Below, piece by piece: positions 36,779 through 47,500 of a stretch of 64,000 nt of DNA; position 1 is the stretch's first letter; the number at the start of each line of letters is the position of its first letter. Below the pieces are notes generated by a model. It was given only the letters and a program-made list of their open reading frames with translations. It was not told the origin of the DNA and did not search any database. Location: the NCBI RefSeq assembly GCF_000487995.2, contig NZ_CP097562.1, positions 2,283,084-2,347,083 on the forward strand, written 5' to 3'. The translations under genes and the position numbers were made by a program. The DNA comes from Mucispirillum schaedleri ASF457. Its GTDB lineage: Bacteria; Chrysiogenota; Deferribacteres; Deferribacterales; Mucispirillaceae.

Positions 36779-38326
36779 TTTTTTGTTTTAATTCCATATT
36801 TAATTGATTGTATAACAGGTTATGAGGGAAGATTTAAACAAAGTTTATCTGCAAATAAAATAGGGTTATTATCAGCATCAGAACAAAATACTCAAACTTC
36901 ATACAAACAAACAGAGAATTCTAGTATTGAATATATAGATAAAGATAACATACTAAATATAGATAAATATAATGCTTTTAACAGGATGAATAAATCATTG
37001 TATCGTTTTAAAATAACAGATACTGCAAAAATATATACTTTTTTATCAGAGCTTGTATGTGAGTATAAAAAAACCTTTAGTAGATTAATAGCAAATCAAA
37101 AAGATTATGCATATTTATATACTTTACTTAAAAACATTAAAGAAACTGACTATTCATTTTATATACCATTATTATCATTATATTACTTTGACAATAGAGT
37201 TTTAAACCAATATCATGACGGTCGTAAGTTTTTAAATTTATATATACAAACATATAATTCATTAGATGTATTTAAATCTCGTAAATATGAAAATATTTAT
37301 AATGATAACCATTTTTTTATGTGGTTTTACATAAGATATTATCTTAATAGAACAATTCCAGACAGTAGTCTTAAGAAATTAAACGAACAATCAAAGTATA
37401 AATTAATAGATAATATATTTCACTATTATCCACGAATAAAAGAGTCTGCACTACTTGGAATATGTAATAAAAGTAAACTGCATGAAAATAAAGATAAAGT
37501 TATGTTTAATGCATGTATAGATATATTTCAGGTTTTAAATTTTTCATTTTCTGATTTATGTGTTGGAACTAATTTAACTTTAGGTATGTATAAAAACAAA
37601 GAAGTAACATGTTATTCCATAATGTGCGATACTTACGGTCAGCAGGTTGATACTTTAGCTAAGACTATAACATTTTCAGAAAACATAAAAATTAATTTAT
37701 TAACAATTTCAGATACAGGCGGCACAAAGCAGGAAGAAGAAAATGAGATATTAGACTGCAATGGTATAGATACAATATTAAAGCTTTTTAAAGATTATAT
37801 TGTAAGTAAAGTAAAGCCAGTGTTAGATAAAGATTGGCAGGGTTATATAGATGAATTAGATATAACAAATATATTTTCAACAATTAATCCTAATTTTTAT
37901 TCATTTAAAATGGGAGTGAAAAAGTACGACAATACATATTATGAAAATAGGGTTGTATTATTATTTGTTAAATTAAATAACATTATCCAAATGCGTTTTG
38001 ATGATATATTAGAAAGTGGAGCAAAAATATTTTTTGTATTTTATGGTTATAATGAAGCAGATGATAAGAATTATATTAGTAAGCATGGGAAAGAACCAAA
38101 CTATACAATAAATTTTTCAGGAATGAGAAATGATAATGTAAGGTTTATATATTATGATGAAGAAGATAATAAATTTACTTTATTATCTGGGGAACTTAAA
38201 GAAACTGGAAATAATGGAGATAATAATATATATTTTTTTGAAAGTTCTGATTTTTCAGCACAATTTAGTTTAGTTTCCAGTTATCTAAAATTTTGTAAGA
38301 TTATAAGACATATGTTACAAAAATAA
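36689..38326 (+). pseudogene. T6SS effector family B, cut off at an insertion sequence
   Basis: A 545-residue frame starting with the same ~29 residues as the gene at 27288 and then about half identical for ~300 residues (FFMWFYIRYYLNRT, YPRIKESALLGI). From ~450 it is nearly identical again. It follows the trunk to SSYLKF and departs at 38295, 12 bases before the left end of an insertion sequence, whose bases supply the last residues and the stop. The rest of the trunk, the toxin tip and any immunity gene are missing; they do not resume to the right of the element. Confidence 0.85.
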
Positions 38327-39376
38327 GTACAAAAAAATACCTCTTAGTATATAGTATAAAATTAAGCAAAAAACTAAACTAAACTAAGAGGTATCACAAT
38401 GAATAAAGTGATAATAACAGAAGAAATGCGATTTCGTCAACGGTTATGTGAGTATGCATTAAAAAAAAGGAGCAACGAAAGCAGCCCGCAAATATCAAGT
38501 GAACCGTATGTTTGTATACAGGCATTTAAAGAAATATGATGGAACAGTTCAGAGTTTATCTTTTAAAAGTCGTAGACCAAGAAACAGTCCAAATAAGCAT
38601 AGTAAGGAATAGCTTGATTTAATATTTAACACATATGCCGAGCATGGTTTGTATGGTAATGCGGAGGTATATGTCAGACTTCTAAAAATTGGTTATAATC
38701 GTAGTTTTGGCAGTATGTGTATGCAGATAATGAAGAAATGCTTAAAGTCATTAAACAAGGCAAAAAAGAGCTATACAAGATATGAACCAATAACAGGTCA
38801 GTATATATGCGACAAGGTTCAGATAGATATAAAATATGTTCCACAGGAATGTATAATGTTTTCCAGCTATGGTAAAAAATATTATCAGATAACAGCGATA
38901 GATGAATACAGCAGAATGAGAGTATTAGAAATAGTAGAAGAAAAAAGCACATTTGAAACAGGTAAGTTTTTAGACGAACTGGAAAGTAAATTTGGCTTTC
39001 CACTAAAAACAATTCAAGTGGATAATGGCTATGAGTTTGTAAATGATAAGGAAGTTACAAACAAGAAAAGCTATTTTGAAGAGACAGCTGAAAAGAAAGG
39101 ATATACTGTTAAACGAATAAGACCTTATTCACCTTGGCAGAATGGAAAGGTGGAAAGAAGTCATAGAGAGGATGGAAAAATTTTATATGCAAATAATAAA
39201 TTCTATTCCAAAGATGAATTAATTAAGGCTCTTAAACAGCATGAAGATAGATATAATAATACTGCTAAAACATGCTTAAATTTTAAATCTCCATATGAGA
39301 TTGTTATTGAAAATAAATTATTGCTTGATTTATATTAATTTAAGATTTATTTTTTACTAAAAGTGTAACATTTGTC
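38307..39376 (+). mobile_element. Decayed insertion sequence, IS481/IS3-like
   Basis: About 1070 bases bounded by near-perfect 13-bp inverted ends: GACATATGTTACA (38307-38319) and TGTAACATTTGTC (39364-39376), one mismatch. It holds one broken transposase gene. I cannot see a clear target-site duplication, which fits a deletion next to the element. Confidence 0.8.
38399..39338 (+). pseudogene. DDE transposase, frameshifted and interrupted
   Basis: The gene starts at ATG 38399 (MNKVIITEEMRFRQ). At the A8 run (38461-38468) the frame must shift to continue with a helix-turn-helix region (KGATKAARKYQVNRMFVYRH). A TAG at 38610 then interrupts it. The rest is an integrase core with QIDIKYVP, TIQVDNGYEF and PWQNGKVERSHRED, giving the DDE triad; GKVERSHRED is typical of IS481/IS3-type enzymes. 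The frameshift alone might have been programmed, but the extra stop makes it a pseudogene. Confidence 0.85.
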
Positions 39377-39479
39377 CTGTTAGTTAAGATTAAAAAATAA
39401 ATATTTTAATATTGTTTATTTTTATTCTATATTATATATAGTCAAGATAAATGATTATAATGTTAATGAGGAATAATAT

Positions 39480-40448
39480 ATGCAGTTATGTGCAGAATGC
39501 AGAAGAATAATTAAACTATGGTTTTTATTTGCAATTATATTGTATGTGACATCAAATGGATATAATATACCTGCATCACTTTTTATGCTTCTTGCAGGCA
39601 CTGCTCTTTTTGCTTCTCTTGGCTTCTGGGCAGCAGTTATTGAAGTGTTTACTATATTTTTGCCTGTGCTTGTATTATATTTTATAACAGATAATATTTA
39701 TGCACTATATCTTATACCGCTTACTAATATTCTTTTAATTATGGCTTACAGGGCAGGCAGACTTCCTGCGGCAGTTTTTTCTTATGTATATATTATTTTC
39801 TGGTCTTATTTAACTTATATATCATATAATTCACCTGTAGATTATGCAGTTATATTAATATGTATTTTAAATATGTTAATCCATATTAAAGGTCTTTTTA
39901 TAAAAGCAGAAGAAGCTGTTAACTGGCTGTTTATTGCAGAAAATAGTGATGAAACTGCTTTAAAGATATTATCTGCTTTAAAAGAAGGGCTTTATGATAT
40001 AAAAGGGGAGATTACTGTATTAGATAATATAGAAAAGGCAGGAAATAATATTGTAATATATGCAGAAACAAAGTCTGCATCATTAAATATGGAATTTATT
40101 TATAAACTATATAAAAATCTGCCAAAATGCAAAAATGGTAAGGCATATATAATATATAAAGCCACATTTTTCCCTGAAATGGCATATATTCCTTTATGGA
40201 TAATGCTTTATCTGCATGGTTATAAAGTTATGGGCAGAGCATACTATATAGAAGGGATTGCAGAAATAAAAACTGCTAATATATATTTTGCAGCACAAAA
40301 AGAAATGATGAAAGTAATATCAAAAGGAATGTATGATATGGCTGATGGCTTTAAATCTGCACTGCCTTTATATATACATCTTCTGCCATTTGCTTTAATA
40401 AGCTCATTATTTCATTTTATAAAATATAAAAATAAAGCAGAAATATAA
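39480..40448 (+). CDS. Membrane protein of unknown function
   Basis: A 322-residue protein. The N-terminal ~150 residues have about five or six hydrophobic segments (for example LWFLFAIILYVTS, VEVFTIFLPVLVLYFI-like stretches and VILICILNMLIHI). A soluble part of ~140 residues follows, with a final hydrophobic segment (IHLLPFALISSLFHF). GAGGA precedes the ATG. It is the first intact gene after the insertion sequence and is convergent with the lipoprotein gene on its right. I do not recognise the family. Confidence 0.7.
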   Translation: MQLCAECRRIIKLWFLFAIILYVTSNGYNIPASLFMLLAGTALFASLGFWAAVIEVFTIFLPVLVLYFITDNIYALYLIPLTNILLIMAYRAGRLPAAVFSYVYIIFWSYLTYISYNSPVDYAVILICILNMLIHIKGLFIKAEEAVNWLFIAENSDETALKILSALKEGLYDIKGEITVLDNIEKAGNNIVIYAETKSASLNMEFIYKLYKNLPKCKNGKAYIIYKATFFPEMAYIPLWIMLYLHGYKVMGRAYYIEGIAEIKTANIYFAAQKEMMKVISKGMYDMADGFKSALPLYIHLLPFALISSLFHFIKYKNKAEI

Positions 40449-40449
40449 A

Positions 40450-40472
40450 AAGCAGTATTTAGCTGCTTATAG
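40450..40472. terminator. Short hairpin between convergent genes
   Basis: AAGCAG (40450-40455) pairs with CTGCTT (40463-40468). Read on the minus strand, the stem is followed by TTTTTATATT, so it may end the minus-strand operon. It overlaps the last codons of the lipoprotein gene. Confidence 0.5.
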
Positions 40473-41397
40473 GTGGTTCCTGCTGGTCATATTTATAGTC
40501 GCAGTTAAAATCTCTTGTGCCAAATTCGCTGATAGAAAATCGGCATTGTTTATTTTCCTGATAAATCATAGTTATTTTAGCTCTATTATCTATTGGTCTT
40601 GTGCTGTTTATAAAATCAGAAATGTCAATAGTAACATATCCGTATTTATAATGATAGAAATTTAATGTGCCATTATCACTGTAAAAATCAAACCTGTATT
40701 GTGTTTCTTCTTTAGGCATATCAAGCCTTAAAATAACAGTTTTAGGCACGGATGGGTCTTCTGATGTAATATGATCAGTGTTGTAAGTGGCATCTTTTAT
40801 AACAAGTCCAAATATTGTTATATTATCACTGCCGGTGCTTTCATTTATTTTTACATTTATGTCTTTTGCTTCTAGTTCATAATTAATCTTTTTTGTGCCG
40901 TCTATACCTTTATAGTTAGCTAATATTTTTTGTTTTGATGCTGTATTTTGGTAGTCTATAATAACATTTCTTGGGGAGCTGTCTAAATTATCATTTAAGC
41001 AGTAGTTAAAGTAGTTTATAAAACATTCAAAAGTATAATTATCAGGATTTGGGATAGACCTGACAGGTTTTGAGTTATATTCTCTCCAGCCTGTGCTTGC
41101 AGGACATACAGAAAGATTGTCATACATATAAGTAGTATTATTATCTAAAAAAATAGGTGGAATAAGAGCAGTAATGCTTGTTCTGTATAATTTTTTTGCT
41201 GTATTTATACCATCTACTACTTTTTTTGCCATAGCTTCTGCATCAGTATATCCATTATAATATGCATGGTTAGTCTGACCTTTGTATCTTGAATAATATC
41301 CAAACCAGTTTTCGTATTCAGTGCTGTATTCTTCGCTGCCGCATGAAATAAATGTAAAAGAAAAAATAACTACTGTTATAATCTTAATACTTTTCAT
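40459..41397 (-). CDS. Lipoprotein of unknown function
   Basis: A 312-residue protein with a lipoprotein signal (IVFSFTFISC-type lipobox, Cys19) in MKSIKIITVVIFSFTFISCG. The mature part looks beta-rich with no motif I know. It is the last gene of a minus-strand operon behind an MlaE/MlaD-like pair and overlaps the previous gene by 14 bases, so it may serve the same envelope process. That role is inferred from context. Confidence 0.7.
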   Translation of the reverse strand: MKSIKIITVVIFSFTFISCGSEEYSTEYENWFGYYSRYKGQTNHAYYNGYTDAEAMAKKVVDGINTAKKLYRTSITALIPPIFLDNNTTYMYDNLSVCPASTGWREYNSKPVRSIPNPDNYTFECFINYFNYCLNDNLDSSPRNVIIDYQNTASKQKILANYKGIDGTKKINYELEAKDINVKINESTGSDNITIFGLVIKDATYNTDHITSEDPSVPKTVILRLDMPKEETQYRFDFYSDNGTLNFYHYKYGYVTIDISDFINSTRPIDNRAKITMIYQENKQCRFSISEFGTRDFNCDYKYDQQEPPISS

Positions 41398-42076
41398 TAA
41401 GTGCCTGTTCTAAAATTTTTAGTCTCTGAACAGCTGTATCATCAGGAAGCCCCATACTTCTTAATGCATTTAGCCGTATTCTTTCGTTTTTTACAAGATT
41501 TAAGGTCCATGCTTCTTTACTGTCTATGACAGATGCTTTATCAATCAGTTTAATAGCATATTCTGGGTCTTTATCTACAATATAATTTGCTGCCTGCCTG
41601 AAAGCATAGCTTTTAAGTCTTTCACTTGATGATGAGCTGTTTGCAATCTTTAATAAATAAGAAATATCGCCTGTTGCATAAAATTTAGCCATAGTGTCAT
41701 AAGGATATGGCAGTGTTTTTATATCATAATCATTATGGCTTAAAAAGTTTATAATATTTAATTCTTCCTGACATTTACCAAGTGCAGCAAAAGCTCTTGC
41801 ATCTTCTAAAAGAGGCAGGCTTTCTTCTGGGTCTGCTGTAACAATAACTATGGCTGTGCGAGCCATATTGCAGAAGCTGCCCATATCTCTAAATTTTGCA
41901 ACTGCACGGTTATAAGTGTATGATGCCATACGCTCTCTGCCCTGCAGCTGATAATCTACAGCTCTTTCTACAAGTGTCATACCAAGAAGCATATCATCTC
42001 TTTCAGTTTTACTTGCACAGGCTGTAATTATAATACATAAACAAACAGCCAGTATTATTTTAAACTTATTTATCAT
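41384..42076 (-). CDS. Helical lipoprotein of the Mla-like operon
   Basis: A 230-residue protein with a lipoprotein signal (CLCIIITAC, lipobox Cys ~19). The mature part is all-helical and TPR-like (ASYTYNRAVAKF, AWTLNLVKNERIRLNALR). It overlaps the mlaD-like gene by 4 bases and the next lipoprotein gene by 14. A lipoprotein gene at this place could supply the outer-membrane side of the lipid transport system, but there is no similarity to MlaA or MlaC that I can see. Confidence 0.7.
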   Translation of the reverse strand: MINKFKIILAVCLCIIITACASKTERDDMLLGMTLVERAVDYQLQGRERMASYTYNRAVAKFRDMGSFCNMARTAIVIVTADPEESLPLLEDARAFAALGKCQEELNIINFLSHNDYDIKTLPYPYDTMAKFYATGDISYLLKIANSSSSSERLKSYAFRQAANYIVDKDPEYAIKLIDKASVIDSKEAWTLNLVKNERIRLNALRSMGLPDDTAVQRLKILEQALNEKY

Positions 42077-43089
42077 TTTAAAGGAACTTTCTCCGGTGTT
42101 TTTTCATTGCCAATACTTATAGGCCATGTGTTTTGTATTTTTAATATTAATTCGTTACCACTTTCAACAATAGATTGTATTTCACTTCTTAATTCATCTA
42201 AGTTTTCTGTGCCGTCTGCTGCATTTTGTGAGGCACGCTCTAAGTTTGCAGCTATCTGGTCAAGCCGTGCAACAATAGGGGCAATAATACGAACCATATT
42301 CTGAACTTCACTTACCACTTCACTTGTGCCTGCAACAATAGGCTCAGAATGTTCGTCAAATATTTCAAGAGAGCGTTTTAATGTAACACTTCCGCTTTCT
42401 ACATTATGAGCCATACGGACAGCAGATTCAGTGAAACTTCTTAAATCCTGCAAAAAGTTTGAGATTTCATTCTGCACAACATCAGAGCGTAAATATCCAA
42501 GAGAGCCTTCTTTATTTGCAATATCTGAGCCAAGAGAGCCAAGACCACGCATAAGTTTATTAAAGTCGCCATCTTTATCAGCAAATCTGATTAAGATAGT
42601 ATTAACACTTGCAATAATTTCTTTTAAATCAGCAACAACAGGTGTTACCTGCTCTATAATGCCCTGCAGTCCTTGGTCTCTTTTAAGACTGAAAATGCTT
42701 CCAGTTTCAATATTTGGAGCTTCGCTTTGCAGGTTTGTTTTTACATCAATATAACTGCTGCCTATAATATTTTGCAGACTTAAAGAAAATACAGAATCCT
42801 GCCTAATCCATTTAACATATTTTGCAGGTATACCAATCTGCATAATAACTCTGCCGTCATCCTGTAATGCTAAATCATTAACTCTTGCTATTTGAAAACC
42901 TGCATATTTCACAGGCATACCTTTTGCAAGATTTTCACCAGTATCTGTATATACATTTATATGAACTTTTGTTGTGAAAATATCACGGCTTATACCTATG
43001 GCAATAACAAGCACTATGATTATAATGACAGCAATAACAACAAAAAGTCCTACTTTTATTTCTAAATTTTTAAAACGAGGGTCTGCCAT
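42073..43089 (-). CDS. mlaD: MlaD/MCE-family substrate-binding protein
   Basis: A 338-residue protein with one N-terminal membrane anchor (VGLFVVIAVIIIIVLVIAIGI) and an MCE domain (~38-115: VHINVYTDTGENLAKGMPVKYAG, then ISL-like LQNIIGSSYIDV). A long helical tail with coiled-coil character follows (~150-320). MCE proteins form rings on the periplasmic face of the inner membrane and pass lipids to or from an MlaE-type permease, which is encoded two genes upstream. The symbol is by family; the substrate is not shown by the sequence. Confidence 0.85.
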   Translation of the reverse strand: MADPRFKNLEIKVGLFVVIAVIIIIVLVIAIGISRDIFTTKVHINVYTDTGENLAKGMPVKYAGFQIARVNDLALQDDGRVIMQIGIPAKYVKWIRQDSVFSLSLQNIIGSSYIDVKTNLQSEAPNIETGSIFSLKRDQGLQGIIEQVTPVVADLKEIIASVNTILIRFADKDGDFNKLMRGLGSLGSDIANKEGSLGYLRSDVVQNEISNFLQDLRSFTESAVRMAHNVESGSVTLKRSLEIFDEHSEPIVAGTSEVVSEVQNMVRIIAPIVARLDQIAANLERASQNAADGTENLDELRSEIQSIVESGNELILKIQNTWPISIGNEKTPEKVPLK

Positions 43090-43577
43090 GAGTTATATGG
43101 TATCTCCTTAAATTCTAAGTTTTTATATTCATCAAAATATCTGTAATTTTCTACCACTGTTACATCTGCACTATTAATATCTTTTATAAAATGTATAAAT
43201 GGTGAATAGTCATCAGTTAAAAGCATTCTGTGCGGCAGAAAAAAAAATATATGCTTTGGCTTTCTAATAGAAGCCCGCAGATATTTTACTATTAAAAGCT
43301 CAAATTCATTTAATTTTTTAGGCTTATAATACATAGCATGAGCCATATTGTATTTTTTAAGCATATTTAATACTATATTTTCAGCATCTTTTTGTTTTAC
43401 ATTTTCAAAATACTGCAAAGGCAGTGAAATATTTTCATATATAGAAAGCATTGCAAGTAATGGAATATTGTAAGAAACAATGCTTACATTACTCCATATA
43501 GTTTTCTTTATTAATTCACTTTGCATTGTATCAGCTAAATAGTTAGCTTTTAGTGTTACAAGGTTTTTATTTATCAT
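43062..43577 (-). CDS. Degenerate MlaF-like ABC ATPase
   Basis: A 171-residue protein where mlaF is expected, between the permease and the MCE gene, overlapping both. LLAMLSIYENISLPLQYF matches the region after the Q-loop of MlaF-like ATPases (compare LTVYENVAFPL), and LLIVKYLRASIRKPKHIFFF matches the helix after the signature plus Walker B. However there is no Walker A P-loop, the LSGGQ signature is replaced by LNEFE, and Walker B ends in FLPH instead of DEP. It is too short for a full ATPase and probably cannot hydrolyse ATP. It may be a structural partner, with another ATPase driving transport. Confidence 0.65.
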   Translation of the reverse strand: MINKNLVTLKANYLADTMQSELIKKTIWSNVSIVSYNIPLLAMLSIYENISLPLQYFENVKQKDAENIVLNMLKKYNMAHAMYYKPKKLNEFELLIVKYLRASIRKPKHIFFFLPHRMLLTDDYSPFIHFIKDINSADVTVVENYRYFDEYKNLEFKEIPYNSWQTLVLKI

Positions 43578-44371
43578 ATAAAAACTTCCCCTAAAATAAT
43601 GATGATAATAAAGGTAAAAAATATACCAATCATAGAGCTCATCATTCCTTGAATAAGGGCTGTTTGTGAGTTTTGCATTTTTTGTGCTATATATATAGGG
43701 ATAGATGCAGCAATAAACCCTATTAATACAGTTTTAAAAGCGAAAGTTGCTACATCTGACATAGAGATAGTAGAAACAATTTGGCTTAAAACATAATCAA
43801 GCGAAGTGTTTGACTGAAAACTTAATAATGTATAACCGCCAATAATAGCAAGTGTAGAAAAATATATTGAAAGCACAACCATAGATACTACACTTGCAAG
43901 AACCCGTGGAAAATATAAATATATGTAAGGGTCAATATTCATAGCTTCTAACGCTTTTATTTCTCTGTTATATTTCATCATACCCACATCAACAAGCAGG
44001 GTGGTAGATGTTCTTAATATAATAAGTATACCACTTATTAACGGCCCTGTAATGCGTATAATAACTGTTGTTAATATAGGTCCAATATTAGGTGCAGCAT
44101 CAAGAGCAATAAGGACTTTTGTAATAGTTCCAACAAACGTCATTCCTAACAGCAGAGCCGTAATAGTCATAATAACAATAAGCTCAAAGCCAGAAAAATA
44201 TATTTGTTTAATTAAAGCCTTCTGCACTGCTGGCGAATAAGCATATTTGCTGAAAATTCCCCTTGAAGACACCTGCAAACAAAAAAGACTGTGGCCTTTA
44301 AAAAAACTTCCAACAGTAATAACATTTGAGCCTATTTTATATAATAGTTTATACATACTAACATAATACAC
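43574..44371 (-). CDS. mlaE: MlaE-family lipid transport permease
   Basis: A 265-residue inner-membrane protein with about five membrane segments and the MlaE hallmarks: FVGTITKVLIALDAAPNIGPILTTVI-like sequence, ISGILIILRTSTT, and EIKALEAMNIDPYIYLYFPRVLA, the conserved cytoplasmic loop. It is the first gene of the minus-strand operon and ends in a 4-base overlap with the ATPase-like gene. The N-terminal ~20 residues are longer than in short MlaE proteins; the ATG at 44371 is the first in frame. Confidence 0.85.
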   Translation of the reverse strand: MYYVSMYKLLYKIGSNVITVGSFFKGHSLFCLQVSSRGIFSKYAYSPAVQKALIKQIYFSGFELIVIMTITALLLGMTFVGTITKVLIALDAAPNIGPILTTVIIRITGPLISGILIILRTSTTLLVDVGMMKYNREIKALEAMNIDPYIYLYFPRVLASVVSMVVLSIYFSTLAIIGGYTLLSFQSNTSLDYVLSQIVSTISMSDVATFAFKTVLIGFIAASIPIYIAQKMQNSQTALIQGMMSSMIGIFFTFIIIIILGEVFI

Positions 44372-44483
44372 TTTTTTTTGTTTAATATCAATATATTTTA
44401 AGAAATAATATGATTTTTGTAAAATCTAAAAAAATTCAAATGCTTGACTAGAATATTCTTATATGATAATCTACCAGAGTTTA

Positions 44484-44519
44484 AAAAAGGCACTTTTTTG
44501 TTTGACTAAAAGCCTTTTT
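44484..44519 (+). other. Hairpin with T run in the nifJ leader
   Basis: AAAAAGGC (44484-44491) pairs with GCCTTTTT (44512-44519), and the right arm ends in Ts. Upstream lie TTGACT (44444) and GATAAT (44465), a possible promoter with a short 15-base spacer. If that promoter is used, the hairpin would be the first structure in the transcript and might act as an attenuator. The case rests on sequence shape only. Confidence 0.35.
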
Positions 44520-44582
44520 ATTAGTAAAAGAAAACATAAAAATAAATTGTGCTAAAATCGCATAAGTTTAAGTGGAGGAAGC

Positions 44583-47500
44583 ATGGAACGCAAAAAAACT
44601 ATTATGGATGGTAATATGGCAGCAGCTCATGTGGCACATGCTGTAAATGAGGTAATAGCTATTTATCCTATTACTCCATCATCAGTTATGGGAGAAATAT
44701 CTGATGAAAAAAGTGCAAAAGGTCAGGTTAATATATGGGGCTCTGTCCCGTATGTTGTAGAGTTGCAGTCAGAAGGCGGTGCAGCAGGAACGGTGCATGG
44801 CTCATTAACTGCTGGTGCTTTAACTACTACATTTACAGCATCTCAAGGTCTTTTATTAATGATACCTAATATGTATAAAATAGCAGGGGAGCTTACACCT
44901 ACTGTTTTTCATGTTAGTGCAAGAGCATTGGCTGTGCAAGGTCTTTCTATTTTTGGCGACCATTCAGATGTTATGGCATGCCGTGCCTGTGGCTGGGCTA
45001 TGCTTGCTTCTAATAATCCGCAGGAAGTTATGGATATGGCATTGATTGCTCAGGCAGCTGCTCTTAAAAGCCGTATTCCATTTCTACATTTCTTTGATGG
45101 TTTTAGAACATCTCATGAACTTTCTGTTGTGGAAGAATTAACTTTTGATGATATGCATTATATGGTTAATGATGAGCTTGTAAGAGAGCATAGGAAAAGA
45201 AGCCTTACCCCTGATAAGCCGACTATTAAAGGCACTTCTCAAAATCCAGATGTATATTTCCAAGGCAGAGAAACAGTTAATAAATATATGGATAATGTTG
45301 GTGCTGTCATGCAGAGCGAAATGGATAAATTTGCAGCTTTGACAGGCAGACAGTATCATTTAGTAGATTATTATGGGGCAGAAGATGCTAAAAGTGTTAT
45401 TGTTGCAATGGGCTCTGCATGTGATGTTATAGAAGAAACTATTGACTATCTTAATGCAAATGGAGAAAAACTTGGTGTTGTTAAAATACATTTATTTCAG
45501 CCATTTCCAGTGAAAGCTTTTGTTGATGCTCTTCCTAAAACTGTTGAAAATATTGCAGTGCTTGATAGAACTAAAGAGCCGGGGGCTGTTGGCGAGCCAC
45601 TTTATTTAACTGTCCGCACAGCAATAGGTGAAGCAATGGCTGCAAAAATTACTAATTTAGAAAAATATCCACGAATTCTTGGAGGCAGATTTGGTCTTGG
45701 CTCAAAAGATTTTACACCGGCTATGGTTAAAGCAGTGTATGAAAATGCAGCATCAGAAAGTCCAGTTTTTGGTTTTACTGTTGGTATTGAAGATGATGTT
45801 ACTCATAAATCATTAAAATTTAATGCTTCATGGATTATCCCATCAGCAAGCTATAATGCTATGTTTTATGGACTTGGTTCTGACGGCACAGTTGGTGCAA
45901 ATAAAAATACTGCAAAAATTATTTTTGCAGAAACTGATAAAAACTCTCAGGCTTATTTTGTATATGATTCTAAGAAAGCAGGCTCTATGACTATAAGTCA
46001 TGTTCGGTTTGGTGCAGAGCAGATAAAAAGCTCGTATCTAATTCAGGAAGCAGATTTTATTGGCTGTCATAATTTCAGCTTTTTAGAAAGATATAATTTA
46101 CTTTCACCATTAAAAAAAGGCGGTGTATTTCTGCTTAACAGCCAATACAGCAAAGATGAAGTGTGGAACAAACTGCCAGCACTTGTTCAAAAATCAATAA
46201 AAGAAAAAGAAGCAGAATTTTATGTTGTTGATGCAGTTAAAGTTGCTCAGGAACTTGGGCTTGGCTCTCGTATAAATATTATATTACAGTCAGCATTTTT
46301 TGCTATATCTAATATTATACCAAAAGATAAAGCACTTAATGCTATTAAGGGAACTATACAAAAAACTTACGGTAAATATGGCGAAGAAACTGTTGCTAAA
46401 AATAATGCTGCGGCAGATGCAGGTTTTGAAAGACTTTATAAAGTAGATTATACTTCTTTAAAAGATGAAAGTGCTTTGCATACATTAATTAATGGCTGTT
46501 TAACAGATAAAAAAGCAAGCAGTTTTGTAAAAGAAGTAACAAGTGTATTAGTCGCAGAAGAAGGGGATAAAATAAAAGTATCTCAAATGCCTGTTGATGG
46601 CACATGGCCAACTGGCACTGCCCGTTTTGAAAAAAGAAATATTGCTGTCAATATTCCAGTTTGGGACCCTGATGTATGTATACAGTGCGGAATATGTTCA
46701 TTTGTATGTCCACATTCTGCCATCCGTATGAAATATTATGATAAAGAGCTGCTTAAAAATGCTCCAGCATCATTTAAACATACTGATGCAAAAGGTAAAG
46801 AGTTTGCAGGATATACAGCAACAGTGCAGGTTGCTCCAGAAGACTGCACAGGCTGCACTACATGTGTAATGAACTGTCCTGCTGTTAATAAAGCAGACAC
46901 AGGAAGAAAAGCTATTAATATGGAGCCGCAAACTCCATTAAGAGTGCAGGAAGTAGAAAACTTTGAATTTTTTGAGTCTATCCCTGAACTTGCTGTTGAA
47001 AAATATAATAAATTAACAGTTAAGGGCAGCCAGCTTGCCCCCCATTTATTTGAATTTTCTGGTGCATGTGCAGGCTGCGGAGAAACACCTTACATTAAGC
47101 TTTTAACTCAGCTTTTTGGCGACAGGCTCTTAATAGCAAATGCAACAGGATGTTCATCAATTTATGGTGGCAACCTGCCAACTACTCCATACTGCACTCG
47201 CAGCGACGGCAAGGGTCCTGCATGGAGTAACTCATTATTTGAAGATAATGCAGAGTTTGGTTTTGGTATGCGTTTAGCTGTAGATTACTTTAAAGATAAA
47301 GCTGCATCTTATTTAAATGCTAATAAAAATATTGCTGATGCTGCTCTTATTGATGATATACTTGCAAATATTAATACTTCTGACCAGCAGGAAATAGAAA
47401 AACAGCGTGTGAGAATAGAAAAGCTAAAAGAAGCAGTTAGATCATCTAATATTGCAGAAAAAGACGACTTTTTAAGTATTGCTGATTACTTAACACCAAA

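Noticed and set aside
527..38326. Rhs or CDI system
   Set aside because: The orphan-tip layout is similar, but there are no YD repeats, RHS core, two-partner transporter or haemagglutinin repeats. VgrG genes and cargo effectors point to T6SS instead.
38399..38700. Programmed frameshift in the transposase
   Set aside because: The A8 run could allow slippage, but the further in-frame TAG at 38610 means no full product is made.
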